From NCBI GenBank assembly GCA_028015205.1, contig CM051521.1:93472513-93536512 (forward strand): a DNA stretch of 64,000 nucleotides. Direction: 5' to 3'. The notes below the pieces were generated by a model. That model made no database searches. It worked only from the letters and a program-made list of their open reading frames with translations, and was not told the DNA's origin. Below are positions 59,801 to 64,000 of this stretch, in pieces; position 1 is the first letter of the stretch; every line of letters starts with the position of its first letter. Position numbers and translations under genes: made by a program. This stretch comes from Mytilisepta virgata (Eukaryota; Mollusca; Bivalvia; Mytilida; Mytilidae).

Positions 59801-61404
59801 AATTAAATCAATATATATATATGTATGTCCAATCTTAGACCTTATCACCCCAGTAAACCTTTCAGCTCAGTCCACATTGCCGGTGAATTTACGAACCATT
59901 CTTGCTTTATAAAATAAATGATGAATTTACAATATCCTTAACCCCCTCAACACACAAACACACACATTTCACTTGTATTTTACTATCGCGTTATTATATT
60001 TTTTAAAGATTTCATTTTATACTTCAGTAGTTGTTGTACCAGTATGCATGGGAGACTTATTTAAAGAAACATCACTGATCTACGCCTCGTTCCAAATTCA
60101 CGTGTCATGTTAAAATTTCCATTATACAAACTGATGATCAATTCTTTTTATGTAAAACCTTTTAATATTGTAATCAGTATAGAACATCAAATAAACTTAA
60201 TAACAAATGTGTCAACTTTTCGGAATTAATATCTTATTTTCATTAAGAGCAATTTGAAGAAGAATTCAATACACCAAGTAATTCTATAAAACACGACATT
60301 ATTTTCAATCTGAATTAAGAATACGGTTGTTGATCTTTTTGAGTAATTATTGACTGTAAATTCATTACTTTTTTACCAGACTGTCAGACAAAATTTCAAG
60401 AGGAAATACAAAACAGAGCACAAAACCAACCTAATATGAAAGAAGAGAAATGGCGGAATTAATTATTGAAATATAATCCCCACATATATATGTAAGTGAA
60501 AAAAGTCCAACAAAAGGAACAGCGTGTGTTTTAGTTGTTTTTCTTCATACATGTAGACATGCTCTTGGATACTGATGCGACTGTAATTACATAATTAATT
60601 TTATAGTTGCATGTACATTTATACGTGTAACACTGGTTCCCAGTAAAAAAAACAGATTAAACCAAAATGACAATAAAAGTCGCAAGGGTTATCGATTATT
60701 GGGACTAATTTTGAGATATGAATAAATTCTTATTTAATTAAAAAATATATATATTTATCATTTTTGCTTTGGCCATCTGTCCATAATCGTTTTTATTTCT
60801 TCTAGGTTTTTCGTATATATATATTCGGGGAAAGGTGAAAATAAGCCATGCAAGCTTTTATAACTTTAATGTTAAAAATAATTGTACATCCTATAAGTGT
60901 AATGGGAAAGATAGGATTTAATTGGATTAATTTGTTTAGATTATCTACACAACACGTATTATTGTAATAATCCGATAATCTGAGGAGTTCAAGCTGAATT
61001 TGAGCAACCATCCGCAAGATATTGACGCATGAAATTCAATAAAAATTGACCTTACAATTGATTATGTGTTAGATTATATATTTACACCATTGAACATGTT
61101 CCAATATTCTCATAACATAAAGAATAAGGGCCACTTCTCAATGTATTTGTTTCACTCGTAAATATTAATCATAAATTTTTTAATATTTACCAATGTCTGT
61201 ATTAAACAATGGCACAAATTATATCTAAATGTTTAACAAACATAAATTCAATGATTTATCATTTAAAACTCTTTTTCAACACTTGCAGGTGATAGAACAG
61301 AAAGATTTTGGGTCAATTTTAAAGATTTTAACATGATTTTCTAAGAGAACGGCCGGTGGGCGGGCGACTCAAAATATTGAAGGAAAATCCAATTTTCTAT
61401 CATA
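56875..61404. other. 5' region of PALD1 (intron or upstream): no clear feature
   Basis: Because the first coding exon has a 3' splice site just before its ATG, this stretch is probably intronic or contains a non-coding first exon that I could not place. Donor-like GTATATA (minus strand, near 58418-58424) is one of many weak candidates. No TATA box or CpG-rich block was convincing. Confidence 0.35.
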
Positions 61405-62707
61405 GACAGTAGAATATCAACTCCACTAGACCCTATGAGGTCGTAGAACAATTACGTTACTTATTAGAAATATAAAAATAACAATCAAAGGATACTAATA
61501 TTAGATATAGTAAATTTATACTTTGCTGTATACGACGCATTTAAAGGAGTTACCTCTCATCAGCAGCATTAAAACCGAAACATTTGGAAGACCAAAAACC
61601 AAACTTATATTAAACAAGAAGTACTCAACCAAAAATATCGAAATAGGAAGCCAAACTTCAGCTGAGGAGATCTACCATGTGCAATACAAGGAATGAACCC
61701 TTAGTATTTTTATAATTTTTTAATTTTGCTAAAAACTAGAAATTTCTGAAACAAATCAAAGAATAATCATGTCAGACAAGTCTGACGACTTGGTTGGCGA
61801 ATACCCTGGGAAACCTAGGGTCCACAGCAGAGGCATCATCCCCAGAGTTTCAAAATAACAATCCAAAGATACTAATATTAGACATAGTAAATTTATAATA
61901 TGCTGTATACGACGCATTTCAAGGAGTTACCTCTCATCGCAGCATTAAAACCGAAACATTTGGAAGACCAAAAACCAAACTTATATTAAAAAAGAAGTAC
62001 TCAACCAAAAATACCGAAATAGTAAGCCAAATTTCAGCTGAGGAGATCTACCATGTGCAATACTAGGAATGAACCCTTAGTATTTCTGTGTTTTGAATTT
62101 TGCTAAATACTGGAAATTTCTGTAACAAATCAATGAATAATGTCAGACAAGTGTGACGACTTGGTTGGCGAATACCCTGGGAAACCTAGGGTCCACCAGA
62201 AGAGGCATCATCCCAGGAGTTTCAAAATAACAATCCAAAGATACTAATATTAGATATAGTAAATTTATACCATGCTGTATACGACGCATTTTAATGAGTT
62301 ACCTCTCATTAGCAGCATTAAAACCGAAACATTTAGAAGACCAAAAACCAAACTTATAATAAACAAGAAGTACTCAACCAAAAATACCGAAATTAACTGT
62401 CTTCAAAATTTGTCATCTGATGTCAAAAACTACGGGAATTCGCCTGAATTGTAGCAACAGCGGAAAATAATGTCAATTCTGGTATTCAGACAGCTCTTAA
62501 TCATATCATTACTTTGACTACGTCCTGACAGATTTGAAAGACAATTTTTAAAAATTGCCAAAGTAATGAACAAAAGTCCGCCATTGCTGAAATTCGTACA
62601 AATTCCCGTAATTTCTATCATCACAAAGAAATCGTCTGACGTCACAATTAAAAAAGTAATTGTTCTACGACGTCATCGAGGTCAAGTGAAGCTGACATTC
62701 TACTGTC
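61405..62707. mobile_element. TIR element carrying a 378-bp satellite array
   Basis: The left end (61405-61455) and right end (62656-62707) are inverted copies about 51-52 bp long, sharing GACAGTAGAAT at the tip and GTCGTAGAACAATTAC at the inner edge, with more divergence between. Inside lie 2.4 units of the 378-bp repeat and about 260 bp of unique sequence (62395-62655). No clear target duplication was found (outer bases ATA and AAT), so the tips may be slightly misplaced. There is no transposase frame. Confidence 0.65.
61485..62394 (+). repeat. 378-bp satellite-like array, locus 4
   Basis: Units start at about 61485, 61863 and 62235 (378 and 372 bp); the third stops at 62394 after AAAAATACCGAAAT. 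Variants such as CAGACAAGTGTGAC (near 62144) break the palindrome in the second unit. It lies wholly within the inverted ends at 61405-62707. Confidence 0.92.
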
Positions 62708-63759
62708 AATATGTCTATTAGATGATCTGAGATTAGCAAAGGAACAAGAGTGATTTGTTTATTTAAAACTTAAACGTGTAGTTGTACAATTTTGGTAAGA
62801 ACACTTCTACATTATATTACAATCATTAATTCATAGTCTTTGCTTTTTAATGTATTACTGATTGAAACTTTTGGGTAGTTGGCCGGCATGGTTGTTATTT
62901 TCATCCATTCATTTTATTTTTATCAATGATTCAGAATAGAGTAAGGCAATGGACTAATTACCGATACATTCCGTGTAATCCTGTCTGAGCAAGAACCTGA
63001 AATTTCATTGACATTATTTTGGGCCGGAAGCTCTTTATTTATTGTATTTACTGCATAACGTTGAGTTTGGTTCTGTAAGGGTTCACGTACTCTCTTTAAA
63101 GTTCATCACATCACGTCGGAGGCACATGGGAAATGGATTTAAAGTCTTACTACCCCCATTTTTCTCTGCCTCCCGTAACATTACTATTTTTATTTTCATT
63201 CAATTTTTTTTTTTTATCACACAGGAGTTCTGCTAAATGCATGTGATATAGAGTTAATTCCTTACATAAAATGTTGTTGTTTTGACATTAAGTGTTTGGG
63301 ATCGGTTGTAATGAAAAAAAGAAAGGATGCAATGAACCAAATCCGTATAAAGGTGTCGATGGCGATAAACTAACTCCGCGTCAAAGATGACTGTGTAACA
63401 AGTATAAAATTCAATTATACTAATTCAGATGGTGTCATCCTGGTTTGCCAACATTTAATTACATGTTAAAATAAACATAGGTGTTTTTGTTGTTTTACTA
63501 ATTAAAGTCTATATATTATTTGTATCTATTTGTATAATTTTTACCTGAATTTACGTGTAAAATATCAGCTTCACAGAAGTACAAATGCAAAAATAAAAAA
63601 TTAAAATAAAACAAAATTGATATAATAAACGCAAAAATATAGAATCATGGCATACAAATCTTGAACAGACTATAGTTTACCGTGCTTATGAAGCCCTTTG
63701 TCTTTTTTGTTTGTTTAACTGTTTACTATATACCCTAATTAAATGTTGGTAAACCAGGA
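62708..63759. other. Right-hand flank, no clear feature
   Basis: AT-rich sequence. Small frames only; none recognised. Confidence 0.4.
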
Positions 63760-63764
63760 TTAAA

Positions 63765-63970
63765 CCATTCAGATTCAGATTCTTTATTGTTGTGTGACTT
63801 CTTATATTTAAATGTAGATAATATATTACACACATTAATAAAATGTTATTTTCAGAGTTGTGAGAGACTGTAAAATACATTTGGTTTAAAAAAAGCTGAT
63901 TTTTTTTATCTAAAACTTTACATGTAAATCTACTATTTAAATCCATGTTTAAATCTAAGCAGTATAGCAT
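63765..63970 (-). repeat. Possible LINE 3' end
   Basis: Read on the minus strand the region ends ACAACAATAAAGAATCTGAA followed by a second CTGAAT, a form I associate with 3' ends of molluscan non-LTR elements. A weak frame precedes it. The evidence is limited to this tail. Confidence 0.3.
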
Positions 63971-64000
63971 TCAGATAGGGTATGCTATCCGAAAAAAGTT

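Noticed and set aside
63540..63600. Non-coding first exon of PALD1 ending at a GTAAAA donor
   Set aside because: Many equally weak donors exist between 56875 and 64000; there is no promoter signal to choose one.
1..64000. tRNA and rRNA genes
   Set aside because: No A-box/B-box pair with cloverleaf potential and no rRNA-like block was seen on either strand.

Overview
The window looks like nuclear DNA of a mollusc, most likely a mussel-like bivalve. It is AT-rich, exons are short and separated by introns of 0.25 to 24 kb with GT/AG borders, and most of the sequence is degraded transposable elements. Several repeat families resemble ones I associate with mytilid mussels; that assignment is from memory and was not tested by search.

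One host gene can be recognised: a paladin (PALD1) homologue on the minus strand. Fourteen exons run from the start codon at 56867 down to 1156. They join in phase into 593 codons covering the N-terminus, the whole first phosphatase-like domain with a CX5R signature, and the start of the second repeat. The rest of the second domain lies beyond the left edge. The first coding exon starts with an in-frame ATG just after a 3' splice site, so a non-coding 5' exon and the promoter lie further right, perhaps beyond the window.

Everything else lies inside the introns or in the 5' flank. Intron 14 (1-1155), introns 11 and 7 and intron 6 carry four members of one tandem-repeat-bearing element family with GCTCACCTGGC inverted ends; the intron 6 copy is split by a complete Tc1-type transposon with an intact 335-residue transposase. 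Intron 6 also has a TA-flanked MITE. Intron 2 holds two arrays of a 378-bp satellite-like unit, two retroelement tails in opposite orientations and a broken LINE. Intron 1 (24 kb) holds a Mutator-like MITE with a 9-bp target duplication, a hAT-like relic with a 6-bp duplication, three hairpins, a cluster of ACAAAATT palindromes, a broken pogo/Tigger transposase and a third satellite array. Upstream of the first coding exon a fourth array sits between about 51-bp terminal inverted repeats.

No tRNA, rRNA, CRISPR or bacterial-type operon was seen. Nothing here can be called a new functional system. The most novel-looking signals are the satellite arrays carried inside transposon-like ends and the two families of internally tandem elements.
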